From Marsupella aquatica (Eukaryota; Marchantiophyta): DNA of 64,000 nt. Below are positions 10,939 through 24,582 of this stretch, piece by piece. The stretch is taken from the NCBI GenBank assembly GCA_973895155.1, contig OZ316895.1:2480001-2544000 (forward strand), given 5' to 3'. Under the pieces are notes generated by a model, which had not been told where the DNA came from, ran no database searches, and was given only the letters and a program-made list of their open reading frames with translations. The translations under genes and the position numbers were made by a program. How positions within the stretch are numbered: position 1 is the stretch's first letter; every line of letters starts with the position of its first letter.

Positions 10939-11699
10939 GAGAGAAAACCTGGGCATCGCCTTGATCTTTGAAGCTTTTCAAAAGGTTTGCCTTGACATTG
11001 GAAGCCTGTTACGAGACACTTTAGTACCTGTAGCTGTTCTCGGCACTCGCCATCCTTGAGCCCTGAAAGTGAAACAGGCTGTAGATTATTGTTTGGACGG
11101 AGCGGAAGTAGGAGAATTGGCTGGAGAATTGTTCCCATACTGAAGGATTATTTCTCACTCCATTTACCATAAAAAAAGTTAGTCAGATTGATGGCTCTTC
11201 ATTGGTCAGTATCGAATTGTCTCATGTTACATCATCTTCTTTACCCAAAGGGAACAAAGAATGAGAATAGCCAGCAGTGATGACGGATTTCTATCAGAAA
11301 AATATACAGTGAGTTGCATTGCTCGTCATGCAGTCGGTACCCCTGATATCGTTAATTCTTGCAATTCTATCAACTCTTCTGGACATCGGTCTTAAGCCAA
11401 AGTCTTCGTCGGCGTTGTGACTCTGAAGGTGTCAACCCGTTTTGACTCTGTTTCTCAATCCACCGGACTCCTTGATCGTATAATTTACAAGACGGTGAAA
11501 CTTGATCGTTATTTCGTCCTAGTTTTGGCTTCCCGTGGATACTTGCACGCAACCACGGTGCTTAAGTGTGGGATTGCGGTTGCATTTGTTCCAGGTATTG
11601 GTATATTTGTCTTTTCAGCTACAGGAGTTGATATACATCTGTCAAGATTTTGCGTACGGTAGCTAACTTCCTAGTTCATCATCGTTGGATTGAAAGTGG

Positions 11700-11940
11700 T
11701 AGTTCTCTCATCCTGAGCAGGAACTTGCTGTCATAGAAATACTTATCTGGAGGCCCCAGCTGGAATGAGTAAAGCTTTCGTCAGCAGCAGAGCATCCAAA
11801 GTGGTCCAACGGCAACCCCTATTATGGATTTAGTTCTCCCATCCTGAGCAGGAACATGCTGTCATAGGCTTACTTATCTGGATGCCCCAGCTGGAATGAG
11901 TAAGCTTTTGTTGGAGCAGAGTATCCAATGTGGTCCAACT
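11700..11940 (+). repeat. Tandem duplication, period about 131 bp
   Basis: The block starting AGTTCTCTCATCCTGAGCAG at 11701 recurs at 11832 with scattered substitutions and small indels. Both copies share the CCCCAGCTGGAATGAGTAA segment and the GTGGTCCAAC end. It lies about 760 bp downstream of the 7-TM stop, with no coding potential seen. Confidence 0.85.
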
Positions 11941-13053
11941 CTTAACACCTAGCCAGTTTCTGGACATTTGTTTAGTGTAAAGGCTCAATTGGCGCAGTCC
12001 ATTGTGGAGCACGAAATTGTCAAAGAGGGTGGAGAGGCAACTTTAATGCACCAGACTCCTCCTAAGCACCAAATGTACAGCCCTCTACTCCAAAAGTTGG
12101 AGACCCAAGTAAGCGTCTTATCCGTACTAGATGATCTGTGGTACTTGAGTCGCAAAGCTACTAAAGTGTAATGTCCATCTAAACAACAAGGCCTACACCA
12201 TTGATCCAGTAATATGATAACCCTTTAAATTTTGACGCATATTCAAAATGGGGGTGATTTGAGTGATTTCAGATGAATAGAGTAAAACCTCCGGGTGGAT
12301 CTTACTAATAAAGCTTAATGCAAAGCTAACTTCAAGGACTATTATTTAGAATGAAGCTCTCGTCCATAACTCTCAATAGGACAAAACTGAGGACAAAACT
12401 GAAAATGGAAGATGTACCAAAAAAAAAGGGATGGGAGCAAAGATTAATAAAACTTACATTGACTATAAATAAGGACAAAACCAATAGTGACTTTCAATAA
12501 GACAAAATAGAAGTGAGGGTGAATAACAAAGGGATGGAGGCAAACATGAACAACAGTATCTTTGTTTTATAAGATTTTTTTTGTTTTCATCTCTATTTAA
12601 GTTCACAGAACGGGGTGTAATCAGGCTAGTTCTCCTAAATCTAAATGGGACAACAGTTAGTACGATGCATGTACAATCCACGCAGATCACACTATATCAT
12701 AGAGACTATCACAAGTAAAGACAAATGTAACAAACAACATTATTGGCTAGAAACTTATGCTGGAAATGCAATGGGTTTCAGAACCATGAAGGGTTTTCTT
12801 GTTTAGGTCTCAAATTGAATGCCACTCCTCTTTGGATGTTAGAGTCTTTACCTCAGGTCCAACTATTGTGATATTTGATGCATGGGAAAGCAGTATCCTG
12901 CATGATGCAATGAGACCAACTTTGGAAAGTTGGGTGAAGAAGTGAGGGATCAATATGGCCATTCAGTGAAACACACTTCAAAATTTGGCCACAACTTTAG
13001 CATTTGCAACGAGATTGGCAGACTGTTTAGTGTGTTTGAATTTTTTTTGAGGC
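11941..13053. other. AT-rich intergenic stretch
   Basis: No gene is recognised. Short ORFs here have no domain similarity that I can see, and A-rich runs occur near 12420 and 12570. Confidence 0.5.
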
Positions 13054-13484
13054 TGCTATATGGTGGAATACCTTTTGGTTGTTCTTGTCTTATTCATGTT
13101 TCTTGTCATGTATTTTTATATGCATTTGACCTAGTGTAGGCTTTTGTTTTGTATCATTTCAAATTTAGTAATTTCTTCTAACCCCCTTAATTTTTTAAAT
13201 GCCTTAGTTCCAATCAGGTAATTTAGAGTAAATGTTGATCTTTTTATGACTCTACTTTGCTCTGCTCAATTCGTCCTTATTTCTGAGAAGGAGAGACTCT
13301 CCACCAGGCTCAACGGAGCAACTAGAACTCAACAGTTTTATGTACTGTAGCTTATATCCCCATTGGGTTGATAACTTTACAATACTTATGGTTTATACAT
13401 CAATAAGTGTCACCTACAAATACAACTCAAAATTAAAGGTTAAAAAGTTCAAGTATTTCTCTTTCAACTAATATTGTACCCACA
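13054..13484 (+). repeat. Dispersed repeat, copy A (possible solo LTR)
   Basis: About 430 bp that recurs in inverted orientation at 38125-38566. Shared landmarks include GCTATATGG...GAATACCTTTTGGTTG at the left, TCTGAGAAGGAGAGACTCTC in the middle and AAAGGTTAAAAAGTTCAAG near the right. This copy begins TGCTATATGG and can be ended at a CA near 13484, which is LTR-like, but no target duplication was found. Confidence 0.7.
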
Positions 13485-15774
13485 GTACAATAGTTAAAAC
13501 ACAGTGTACAATAGTTAATGTAATTGTCTTTTTCAAAGTGAGAAAGTATTCTACCTCTCATTGAAAGAGAATCACTACAAGACAAATAAGCAAGCATGTT
13601 CCAGGATGAGCATGCTATATTTGAATTGTGGTAAGGTGGCACACCAATGAGTTGTTGAAGAATATAGCAAAATTGAGGGATATTGATTAGGATTTCTAAC
13701 AGGGTGTAAGTAGCAATTGTGCCTTTTGTAACCAACACACACATGAGTAGCGACCCTTGTTCCTTGGAATGGGAACACTATAAATTTTAATACAGTAACT
13801 CCACAGATAGGGGGGAACAAGCAGCCCCAAAGGGAAGAGCACCAACAAACGCAACACCAGCAAGGTGGCCAGTCATCACAAAACCCAGAAAACACCCACG
13901 GCAAGAACCAGCGCTCAGGATCAACCGAGTAGACATGCAGACCCAGGAAACACAACAGGCCCAAGAAGCACAACTAACCCAAAATAGGAGGGCCATCATC
14001 TGAGACATCTAACCTACACCTAAGGGTGGCTTTACAAGAACTTGGGGGCAGCAGTTTTTTTTTCTAGGTGTACCCATTCATATGTGGCAACAGGCAAGGC
14101 CACTCTTCACTTTACATGAACTTGGGGGCACATTCAAGTACAACCATTACCAAACTTAGTGATCTGTCTCTTCTGGGTCCCTTTTTTTGCTGACGCGCAC
14201 GTGATTTTGGTCAAAACTTGGACCTCCTCTTGAGGTACAACTTCCACCCAAATTTACAATCAAAGAAAAAACAAAGTACAACAAATTTAAGGAAAGAAAA
14301 AGAGGTCTAAAGAGGACAAAAACCAACAAGGAAATTGAAAAGCAAGGGTAACCCTAAAAAAAGAGAAGAAGAGAAAGGAAAACTATCTAACACTTCACCA
14401 GTGGTAAAATCTAGTGTCCACATAGGAAAATGTGGCAAGAGCTAATGGTCCCATCCAGTGTCCTAAGTATATCAGCAAGTGGGACAGGAATGTATTCTAG
14501 GGGCGCAAGCGTCTGAGGAGGCACAGTAGCCAACCGCGAGGGATCGACAACAAATTTCTGAACCTTGAGCACGCTTAAAGGCCACTGAAATCATAAACTT
14601 ATCAGCAATGATAAACGAATAAAGTGACAAAGAAATGCAAACCATGATCCACCTACTTCCCGGAAAACAAGAAAAGGGACAAAGCAGTCAATATACAAAA
14701 ACCATCCCTAAACCCTGAACCTTATGTCCCAAAGAACACAAAACTGACATGACAATACAAGAAACTATGTATGTATCGGCCATGTCCAATCAGACACAAA
14801 ATTGACATGACAGTGCAATAAACAATACTGTATCACTATGTCCTTGGCTACTAACCATAAAACGCTGGTACTACAATGCAAGAGCTGATAGGATTATTGG
14901 CTCAGACTTGGGTATTACCTTGTCAATTTCATGAAGAATTGAAGAGAGTTTTGAGTTCCTAAAGATTACTCCAATCACTCAGGGTCCACACATTGGGCTT
15001 CCAAAAGTTTTTGAGCACCTAACCTTGACATTCAGTGTCTCCCTCAACATCCAATCTATTGTTTTTGGGCTGGATAGAAATGCATGGGAAAGATCTTTTC
15101 AATGAGCCTAATATAGAGATTTTAGAGACCATTTTCTTGCCTCATTTCATTCACCCATGTAGTAAGTATTATATGAGCATAAAAGTGAAATTTGTTGCAA
15201 TTTATCCAGGTTGCAAAAGTAAATATATCCAAGCATTTTGGCAAACATAGAAGCCCATCCTAGCTTCAAATTTGGATGAAATTTGAGTTTGTCTTCAAGT
15301 ATCAAGAAAGGAGAAAAACAGTAAAGATGGTAACAATGTAGTTTGTATTTGGTGTAAAACTTGCATCATACTGCCATTACATAATTGCAAGACTGTTGCA
15401 TATGGTCAAACCTCGAGGCACACCAGGTTAAGTTTTTGGTTTGGGTTTGGTTTCTACTCAAATCAAAATTTTAATGTTCTTTTAAAGCAATTGATTCCCC
15501 TAAAAAAATAGCCTTATGATTATTTCCATACCCATTTAGTTCAAAAACTAAACATTCATTTCTTTTATTACTTTACCCGCTTACAAAACAATTCCATATA
15601 TGCCAAAAGCCAAGCAATGGCGGGATGTTTATGTACAATCATTAGAAGCAAAAAAATACTTCTTAAAGTTGCTAGGTGAGATATAGTTTATACACATTTG
15701 CTAGTTAACTCTTCACAACAGTACTTCAAATGCTCCAATTTCCCTTGGTGTCTTAACAGAGTCCTCTGATAAAT
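13485..15774. other. Intergenic DNA without a recognised gene
   Basis: It contains short ORFs only. The stretch 13790-14010, read on the minus strand, is T/G-rich and resembles non-LTR retrotransposon remnants in composition, but no reverse transcriptase motif is present. A purine-rich tract runs from about 14260 to 14380. Confidence 0.4.
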
Positions 15775-15860
15775 CTCTGATGGGGAATTGAACCCCAAAC
15801 TGCAAGTTGCAGCCTTCCAAGCAGAGAACCCCCCCACTAACCCTGCCCACCATCCCAGCA
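15775..15860 (-). repeat. Possible tRNA-derived SINE head
   Basis: On the minus strand GGGGTTCAATTCCCCA (15780-15795) matches a tRNA T-arm / pol III B box with paired arms. A weak A-box-like stretch lies about 45 bases upstream, near 15840-15855. No tRNA acceptor stem or anticodon arm can be folded with confidence. It is weaker than the copies at 24.6 kb and 53.9 kb. Confidence 0.3.
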
Positions 15861-17738
15861 CCCGAGCCATTTCAAAGACACAAACAAAAAATTTGGAAGA
15901 AGGTAAATATCTTCCGGATTCCTGTGCAATGGTTTACTTGTCACCTTGCAAAGAGATTTTCTTAACAAATATATCCTCTCCTTCCTCCTTGCACTGGTTT
16001 GGCCTCTGTCCACACATACAGCAGCAAACACCATGCAAGAGAATTGAAAGTAGGCCAAAACTGCCACCAGAGCACGCAACCTATACAGCTGAGGCCAAAA
16101 GAGCCAAAAGAGCCAAAAACCATCTTGAAGACAAGCCGAAACGAGAGCACACAGGAAAACTCAGGCGAGAGGACAACAATAGCACAACGTCCGTGCGCAG
16201 GAAAGCTGAGGCGAGAGCAGAATTCAGCGTGAACCAAGAATAAGATTAGTAAGAACCAAGTATGAGATTACCAAATTACCCACTTCCAATGCCTTATTAG
16301 CTGGTTGTTTGTGGTTTCAGCCAGGACTTGTCCTAAACTTGCTGCCTCAAACTTGCAAAGTAACCTCCCTAAATTCATAATTATATGGGTGTAAAATCTT
16401 AGAAGTCCACTAAAGAGTGTTTCCGCTAGAAGACAAGAAAAAAACGAGTTCTAGGATGAGCCGGTTATAATGATTCACCTTTCAGTCTTTTGTCCTATTC
16501 AGGTTTTTGTTATGTATTGTTTGTGTTAATGTGTCTTAGACAAGGTGCATCTTCTGTACAATTTGTATTCTGAATTTCTTTTTCCCCCTCTTAATGTTTT
16601 TTAATTTTGCCTATCTTGTTACAATATGTTGTTCAGATTATCCTTTTAATTTTAATCTACTAGTTTTTGTTATGAATGATATTATTTTCTCAGATCTAAC
16701 TAAAATCTCATATTTCATGGCGCATGTCTTCCCATGAATGCAGGAAAGAATAACTTAAGGATCCCCTTTTAAGTTTTCATCACAGTTCATTTCTAATTTT
16801 ATGATTTTGAGGGACTTACGTGTCAGCACCTAAAGTAATTATTTGAGCAGTATTTGAAAAGCCCTCCACTTTATTGAAAGGATTTAGTAATATTTTAGAA
16901 GTTAAAAAGCGGGTTAAAAAGCTGTCTACTAGAAAAAGGACATGTAAAAAGTTGTCTACTAAAAAATTGACATGGAGAGTGTACTTAAAAAGTGTTCCAA
17001 TAGTTGGGAAGGCCTACAGTAGTGTTGTAAGGCCATGAGCGGTGAGAAGAGCATACCAAGTCACCCAAAACTAGTTTACTCTTGCTTTAAGGTCGTTCCT
17101 AAAAACTTAATCCCAGTGCTTCTAAGGAGTGATTAATTATTCGTCCAAACATGAAAATCTGTTTGAGCAAAAAACAGGAGAAGACAAGCTAGCGTGAATT
17201 TTTGCATCTTTAGTTATCTTAAAGAAATTGGTTGCTGGTTTATCTAAAACCTTTTCTTACCATTTGAGGAAGTTCGTTAAACTTGGAACAACCTTACTCT
17301 AAAGAGTTTTGTTTATGTTTGCTGCCAAAAATGCGACGTGTATAGCGTTTATATCTTGCATGACCTGCTAGAAATAAAGTTGCACTTCAAATAATGTACA
17401 CTTGATCGTATTAATGGACTACTGTACCTTCGTGGTCGACAGTCCCAATCAAATCGCTGCATGGCTGCCGCGGTTAATTATGCACAGTTGCCACCCGCAG
17501 TTTCCAATCAGAGTGACTGCATGACTAGACTGCTACTGTAGTTGGCAGCGGTCGACGATAAGTGTCGATACCATAAGGTGACTCGATGTTTCCAATGCTC
17601 GCCGATAAGGCAGTGTCCACTGTAGACGATCAGCTGACTCGATGCATGTCCCATGTTCTGGGTGTTTACGCACAACCCTCTACGACGGTGCAGTAGTTTA
17701 GGATTACTTCGCCTTTTCGTAGCGCTCACTTGAACTCT
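15861..17738. other. Intergenic DNA without a recognised gene
   Basis: A GAGCCAAAA unit is repeated three times near 16096-16123. The stretch 16490-16620 is T-rich and loosely resembles the start of the dispersed repeat at 13054. No coding region was recognised. Confidence 0.4.
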
Positions 17739-17814
17739 GTCGATCGAAATATCTCTCTGCAGGCCGTATCAAATTTGTCGATTGAAATATCTCTCTACTG
17801 GCCGTATCAAATTT
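17739..17814 (+). repeat. Two 38-bp tandem units
   Basis: The unit GTCGATCGAAATATCTCTC...CGTATCAAATTT is repeated once in tandem with a few substitutions, in a GC-richer stretch without a recognised gene. Confidence 0.8.
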
Positions 17815-19620
17815 GTGTGGATACAGGGACGGGACGATATGTTGTCGCTCGGATAGATTTCTTCTCTATCGGGTGTTTGAGGGTCACGTGGGTCACATTT
17901 GGAATGATATCTGTTGCACTCTTTGCAGGAACGGATTCGTGTAGAAGTACTACATCTTTAATCAAATACTAGAGATCGCTAATTTCCCTTCCAAGTATTT
18001 CTTTGATGAGATTGATGCTTGGCTCTGCGCGTTGAAGATCCAGTCATAAGGGTTCTACGCTCCTGGTACAGGACTCTCCGAAACTTGCATATCGGGACGA
18101 TCCTGTACTCTTTTGATCTCTCAATTCATGATCGTTGCAAATCATGAGCCTGAGTGGCACAATACTCTGGAATCACCGAGAGATAAACAAATCGCAGCTG
18201 ACAGCCCTCGCAAGACTGATTGAAAGAACAAACTAAACAATAACCTCCACAATGAATCTGACCATCAGACTCCATCAGACTATTCTCATGAATGCAATAA
18301 TCTAAGATGACAGTTGATTCAATGAAAGAATACGTATGAGAATAATCCAAAGAATACGTATGAGAATAATCCGAGTTCAGATCGAGTTTAGCTTGGAAGT
18401 CCAACTTGTTGCCATTTCCTGCCACATGCTGTACGTGGAAGAAAGAGCACGAAGAAGCAAGTGATCTACCTCGATAGTTGCTTCCAGAGTTCGAACAGGA
18501 CTTTGACAGTGGCTACTTGGTCGCCAGGTTAAATACCTCGGTGACAGGACATAAATGACCGAAGGAAAACGCTCAGTTAGGGAGCAGTCGACAAACTCGG
18601 CTATACAAAGGCGAACGTACGGTGCGAAAAACTCTATACGGGGAACAATTTAACGAAAACGGTCTTAGAGACGGAGACTCTGATGATCAATTAGTCAATC
18701 TATCAAGCATCAGAAAGACCGAAGTCTCCCCCGAGGCAATTCCCTACAGACTAGATCCATGTCAGGTTCATGATTTCTCGTACCATTATGAACGTCAGAC
18801 ATATTCCGACGGTAAGAAGGCACACAACTTCGACGTCGATAATTCTGAGAAGTGGATCAGACTTACTCCGATGGTGAGAACGCTCTACTCGTACTTGATA
18901 ATATTGAACAGTGTGAATCCGAAACCAGTGTGAATCCGAAACCATTATCTTATTGCTTGAAGTGCTGTGTGTAGAGTCCTCTTAATATTACAAAACTGAA
19001 AGTATTGCATCTTGGACCATCTTGGGCATTACGCTGCGCGCCAACAACCACTAAAATGCAAATGGAACGCAGAGCAAAGCACGCTTGCACGACCGACTGT
19101 ATACAATGCATAACACAGCACCCACGGTTGCGTTCAACTTCCAATTAGATATGATGAAAAAAATACGACGTGAGTCGATGACAAACGACTACTGGAGACT
19201 CAAGGGGACATTTGAGTCGCATTTCAATAAACAAGTTGGTGGATCAAGGTGTCAAAATTACAAAACGTCGCAAGATATATATATTGAATGTACTTTTGTC
19301 ATATAGCTCTTTCATAAGAGATGGTTTCAAAGGCTCTCCACCAGTGTTATCGGCTCCCTAGCCTACCTCCTCTACCACATCAACCACCTTGCACCAGAGG
19401 ATTGTAGCAAGTGGAGCCTTTCGACCTCTGTCACCTATCCACTCTCTTTCCTAAAAATACCCACGTACACCTCCGCATCGGTAACTACAGTGATCTGTAG
19501 CTTCGAAAAAAGCCCCAGCCTTCAAAGCTCACTTTTCTGGTTCTACAAAACGCCAGGCTGAGCACAAAACACAACCTGAGCGTTGATTTTACAAGCCGAT
19601 TTACATTCGAAACTAGTTCT
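17815..19620. other. GC-richer stretch with unrecognised short ORFs
   Basis: An open frame of about 100 codons at 18622-18933 (+) has a non-ATG upstream end and no recognisable domain. A 23-bp direct repeat containing GAATACGTATGAGAATAATC lies at about 18327-18372. Nothing here is supported as a gene. Confidence 0.35.
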
Positions 19621-19787
19621 CCACTCGCTGTTGAGAGTCATCCCAACTTCAATATTACAACTATAGTGCTTTCCAAAGACCTTTTCTCTACTTGCTGTTG
19701 TTGAGAGTCATCCCAACTTGAATATTACAACTACTGTGTAGTCCAAAGATCGTTTCCCTACTTGCTGTTGTTGAGAGTCATCCCAAC
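19621..19787 (+). repeat. Tandem repeat, period 70 bp, about 2.4 copies
   Basis: The core TTGAGAGTCATCCCAAC occurs at 19631, 19701 and 19771, exactly 70 bp apart, embedded in CTACTTGCTGTTG units. It lies 300-470 bp downstream of the DRM1 stop codon and could overlap its 3' untranslated region or terminator. Confidence 0.85.
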
Positions 19788-20092
19788 CATCATTTTGCTA
19801 GCGCTTACACTTGCAACTAGTACTAACGTTGATCGTAGCGCCGCTACCTGCTAATGTCAATGTCTCCTACTATATACAACAAACCTTCTCCGAATCATCC
19901 TGGTCCATCCAGACGACGCGCAAAATGGGACATCCGAGAATGGCCCGCCAAAGATGCCGATGGCCAACCTGTACGTAACTCCAACATGACTGAATTCTGT
20001 GCTGCTCTTGCTATTCATTCCCTCCGAATCGGCTCATCTCTGCTTCACTTCAGCGCTAAGCGCTAGGAAGCAAACTTCAAGAATCACCTTAG

Positions 20093-21723
20093 TTAACGAT
20101 ATTCGGATTTGTGTTTCCCGCTGTACAGCCTGCACCAAGGGAGGGGAGCACCGCACGAGGCCAAAATTACTCGCCAAACTTATTACAATCCAGGCTATAA
20201 CATGGTCCATCTGTATCGATAGGGCCGCATCATAAGGATCTTCAAATGTATGTACACTTTCATATATGTGTATACGCTCCTACAATAGACGACCTTGCCC
20301 CAGCTTAAAGGGCAATAGTCGCCACGGGATCGGATTGCATTGCAACGACGTCACTTGTCCAGGGCAGATATGACTACCCTGCAATTCCATCATGAGACCA
20401 ATTTGGTCCTACGTCTATTAGATTGTGCGTTCCGAGAAAAAGAGACTGCCACACTGTGCAGCTCAAGGAAACCCACACTTTACTCAGACAAGACGCATCA
20501 GGAGCGAGCTTAATTCAGTGCAGAAGGTTGGCAGACTCACCAGTCATACACAGTGGGAGAAGAAGAATTGGGACTGACGTTGTCGAATTTAGCAGACCCC
20601 ATCGTCTTCAATGCTCGATTTTGACCCGGGTGGAAGACGCTGCGCCAGACATTGTCTTTTTCTCTCGCGGCTGTTGATAAAAAACACAGCATGACGGTCA
20701 GCATTCCGATTTGGACCCAGCTACACTATTCGTTCATCCATGTTACTCGAGTACTCAAGACAGCAACATTGCGGTCGCCGTGGCGGGTGAACCCGCAATT
20801 ACAGGGTAACGCTATGCTACCAAGTTCTGTCCCTGCGCGAAGTGAACTTCAGGAGAGAGAAGGCGCGACACTACAGGTCTTTCAATACTCGGTGCATGCT
20901 GTACCATGAAATCTGACCCTCACCAAATTTCAGGCAGAATGCAACTTACCAGGAGAAGCCACAGGACTCGACGCCATGGGAGAAGCAACAGGGGATTCAG
21001 TGGTAGAGTCGAAGCTGGTCCGAATCGATGGAGGTTTCTTGATCGAAATACTCTGGGTGATACGACGCGCTTCGCTCTCACTTCGCGCGAATTCACCACT
21101 TCGGCGGCGATCCATCATACTTTGAACTGATTCAGCGTCAGCTGTAAAATCCGCCGGGAATGGAAACGATCAGAGACGTCAAGAGCAGCAATCAAGATCG
21201 AGAGCGGACAGGAGGCAATTTGAAGAAAGCAGCTCTATAAGAGACTCTACGTAACAGGACTGTACAGGGCACTTCAGCAGCCAGAAATGAAATTCCTATC
21301 TTATATCGCGAGAATGGCGTGATAGGCAAACGAGCATCTACTATGGGCAACATCATTGAGAGCAATACCATAACAAGGCATGCCTATAGGAAAGGATCAG
21401 AGACGTTCAGAGGATTCAATAGAAACAATCCCTATGAAGTCCACTATCTTTATCCAGCAGACACAAGACTCTGCATAATAGATCGGCACAGTCTGCGATC
21501 AATTCAAATCAAGACCTTCGCAGCTCATTTCACAACATGTACGCGATCCTCATTGGCAGTATTTTCGACGATACCAGCAACAAAACTCCAACAACTTCCC
21601 GCACGACGACCAGAAATAAGTACCTTCTTGGGGACCGCCTTGCTTATGTCGCAATTTCCCAAGCCCCTTGGTAGGCTGAGGTCCCGCAACGACATCATCC
21701 CACAGTTTATCCAGAAGACCCAT
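20093..21723 (-). CDS. DRM1: Dormancy-associated / auxin-repressed protein (DRM1/ARP family), 4 exons
   Basis: Exons on the minus strand: 21723-21624, 21141-20950, 20670-20541 and 20129-20093. All introns are GT-AG and all phases close (100+192+130+37 nt), giving 152 aa. The ATG context opens [17 protein letters not shown], the family's N-terminal signature. Exon 3 carries [11 protein letters not shown], and the exon 3/4 junction gives VYDWLYSG close to the C-terminus; both are hallmark DRM1/ARP motifs. The middle is Ser/Pro-rich and low complexity. Family members are small, largely disordered proteins whose transcripts rise in dormant or growth-arrested tissue and fall with auxin; the biochemical role is unknown. 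The 5' leader of about 310 nt contains a short uORF of about 19 codons. A TATA box lies about 340 bp upstream. Confidence 0.92.
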
Positions 21724-22012
21724 CCTCACGCAATCCGTCGGGCGATTTACTTCGATCAACTCTCTCCGAAAATCACGGCCTCCAGTCTTCACTCACTCGT
21801 GAAGCTTCCAATGCCACAACGCAACAGGACAACAAGAGTCTTCCAACAGCATCAAACCAACTGACCAATCGATTGGCACGGCAAAGTCTTCGACGTACGT
21901 ACGATTCAAGCGTTACCCACAATGGTACGACAAGAGTCCTCCAGCAAGAATCGAGCGCAGTAGCACCCACACAAGAACAGACGACGGTCTTGACGGGAGC
22001 AGAAGCAGATTG

Positions 22013-22071
22013 AGAGAGCACAGAAGGGAGAGAGGGTTTCCAGACTTCGGAGAAGAGCTCGATTATATATA
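22013..22071 (-). promoter_or_regulatory. TATA box and pyrimidine patch of the DRM1 gene
   Basis: On the minus strand TATATATAAT lies at 22071-22062. It is followed 25-50 bases downstream by a CT-rich patch (CCCTCTCTCCCTTCTGTGC, then CTCTCTC), typical of plant core promoters. Spacing predicts transcription starting near 22035 and a leader of about 310 nt before the DRM1 ATG. Confidence 0.65.
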
Positions 22072-24582
22072 CACATCAGCTCCCCTGCCACCGGATAAGC
22101 TCGAGGGAGGGTGACTGTGTAAACCAGAGCAGTAAGTTACTACGCCGCTACTCAGGACATTACTAACCACGCATGCTGCGTGGCAGTGAGAGCGGGCCCC
22201 ACAGTATCTATACGAGAACTCCCTTTTGAGACGCATCTTCAGTTTCCGTCGTATATTCATCGAGGGCCCAGGTTTACCTTATTTGTACTGCAAGAGCACT
22301 CCCACTGGTCCGTGATCGAGTCCAGTTGGGACCGAATACACCTGGACTAGCCCAACTTTTTAGCAGGTGTATTAATATTGGGGTTTATTATGGGTATTGG
22401 ATGACATATGTTAAGGGTCGTCGTATGATTTTTATTGCTCTTCTCTTATCAAGGCTTGTTATGTAGGCAGCTTTATATCTCATTCTTTTAAACCATATTT
22501 TGGGGTGTATTTGTAGGGTTGAAGTTGAGCACAATGCATAGTTGCAGGTGTCAAAAATAATATCTGTATATGCAATTGCACCAGATAGACGAACCCCAAC
22601 CATTTATCTAAGGTATGACCACTTAACATATATTTAGGGTCCTTCAGATGGGGTTCCTGTACGCCTCCCCGCTGCATGTCGCAATATGGTGGTCCACTCG
22701 TCCCATATGCTCCATTAAACATATACATCATAAATTGTCACATTTTAATAAACAATTAGGCATGACGCCAATTTTGGAGAAGCATTCGAACATCCTAGTC
22801 AGGAGGTTTTTCCTACCGAGGCTCTCACTCAATCTTCCACTCCCACAACCTAGCGGAATAAATCCTGCGAAGACTGATTGACTATCGCACCCGGCCCTCT
22901 CACTTTTGGATCAAATGTCAAGGCAAGTGCACCCACGCTTCAGCTGTTCGTGTGTTCGCACCATGACTCCACACTTTTCCTCCTGTTTGCACCATGGTGA
23001 GTGTGAGCAGCGACAAGAGAGCCTCCATCTTCCCTATCATGGGGCAGTTATGTGTGCACTGGTGCGAGTGCTCTAAGGTCTAAGAGGCAGACTAGCAGAT
23101 ACCGGTGACTCCCTGATACAGATACGATTCTTCGTGCTCAGATTCTACCATTACTGTGCTCCAGTGCTCAGCTTCTACCATTCCGTAGTTTGCAGAATTA
23201 TATTGATTATTATATGCTGGCCATGCTCTCTTGCGCTTGAAGATATTTCAGTTTTAACATTAAAAAAACACAGAGAGGGCGCAGCCAGAGCGAGAGTTCC
23301 TGACGCTACTCTTTTAAGCCGGCAGGCAAAAGCCCGTTGGGTGTGATTGGCCTTTTGATGTACTCCTGCCTTCTGGACTGTTCACTTCGTACACGGTCCG
23401 GAAAGCCACAGACTCCGTGCCACATACTCCGTGTCACATGGTGCCCCGGGACAACTGTTTCCTGTTTGTTCGCTTTTTGATATGGCCAATTATCAATTTG
23501 AGGTAGCATTTTCGATGTTAACAAATATCTCGACGGTGTTGATCTCTAACGACCACCCTGTGGAAGGGGTCTACCGCACCGCATCTAAAAATAGATATCT
23601 ATTGAAATTTGGAAGTGAATGAATTTAGCTCACGTACTAGAATTCTGGGACGCAAAACTTAAGAAAGTTCTAAGTATCTTGAAGTAAACATTGATTCTTC
23701 AGTGTATATATTATTCAAATAAAGAAGTAGACAAGGACAATTATACTATTCAAATAAAGAATTAAACAATGAGAATTGTATTTTGGAGTTGTCCCATTTC
23801 CAGGGATTGCTCTGTGTTAGTCTTCTCAGAGGTTTACTCTGTCGTAGAGGGAGGATCAGGGGACTTTCATAAGGTCAGGTGGATTCATTCAAGCTTGTCT
23901 AATGTAAATCGATCTCAATTGACAATCAGAATCATTCAAGAATGTGAGTTGTTGACATTATGGTACCAGGGGCTAAGAAGGTTGGACTAGCATACCCATC
24001 CCCAAATCCCAGTCAACCTTTTGCCTCTGCCTAGGATGAGTTAAATGTGTGGATTCCTTGGCCTCCTCCTGTTTCCAGCGTTTCCAGGTAGGCTCGCTCT
24101 TATATTGCGTATTATTGGTTAGTACTAAGAGTTGAAGTTGGGGAAAATCCCAATAAGGCCCTCTAGCCCATTTCTTGGTCATCGTGAAGGTCACTCCTTT
24201 GTTGCTCTGGGCAAGATTTCATATAATCCCTTTTCTTATCTCTCAAGCACTTAGAGCACACTCACATAGTATGCTCTCAACTATTTCATGAGATGTTGCC
24301 AGTACTTGTTGGTAAAGTTGGTTCTACAGTTTTGGTCCAGTTTGTAAACTACCTTCCCTTACTCTCTATTTTTTAATTTAAATCTAAATTGGGGTTTCAA
24401 GGCAAAATCAGAATCAAGAGGAGTGACTAGAACTAGGCTTCATTTGAAGAGAACTCTGGGCATAGTGTCAGTCCCATGATTGAAATGTTTATGTGTTCGA
24501 GGTTCTGGATAAGAGGGAAACAAATAGTTATCCTGAATTCAAGAGGGAACTATCTGAGCATTAAAGAAAACTAAACTAACCA
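22072..24582. other. Upstream and intergenic DNA
   Basis: About 200 bp next to the TATA box is GC-richer and probably promoter. The rest is AT-rich and holds no recognised gene, RNA or repeat. Confidence 0.45.

Noticed and set aside
19854-20066. 70-codon plus-strand ORF with a true ATG next to the DRM1 stop
   Set aside because: It overlaps the probable DRM1 3' untranslated region in antisense. A donor-like GTACGT follows, but no partner exon or domain was found.
21319-21864. 181-codon plus-strand frame
   Set aside because: It starts at GTG and is antisense to DRM1 exon 1 and its leader, whose splice-joined protein is well supported.
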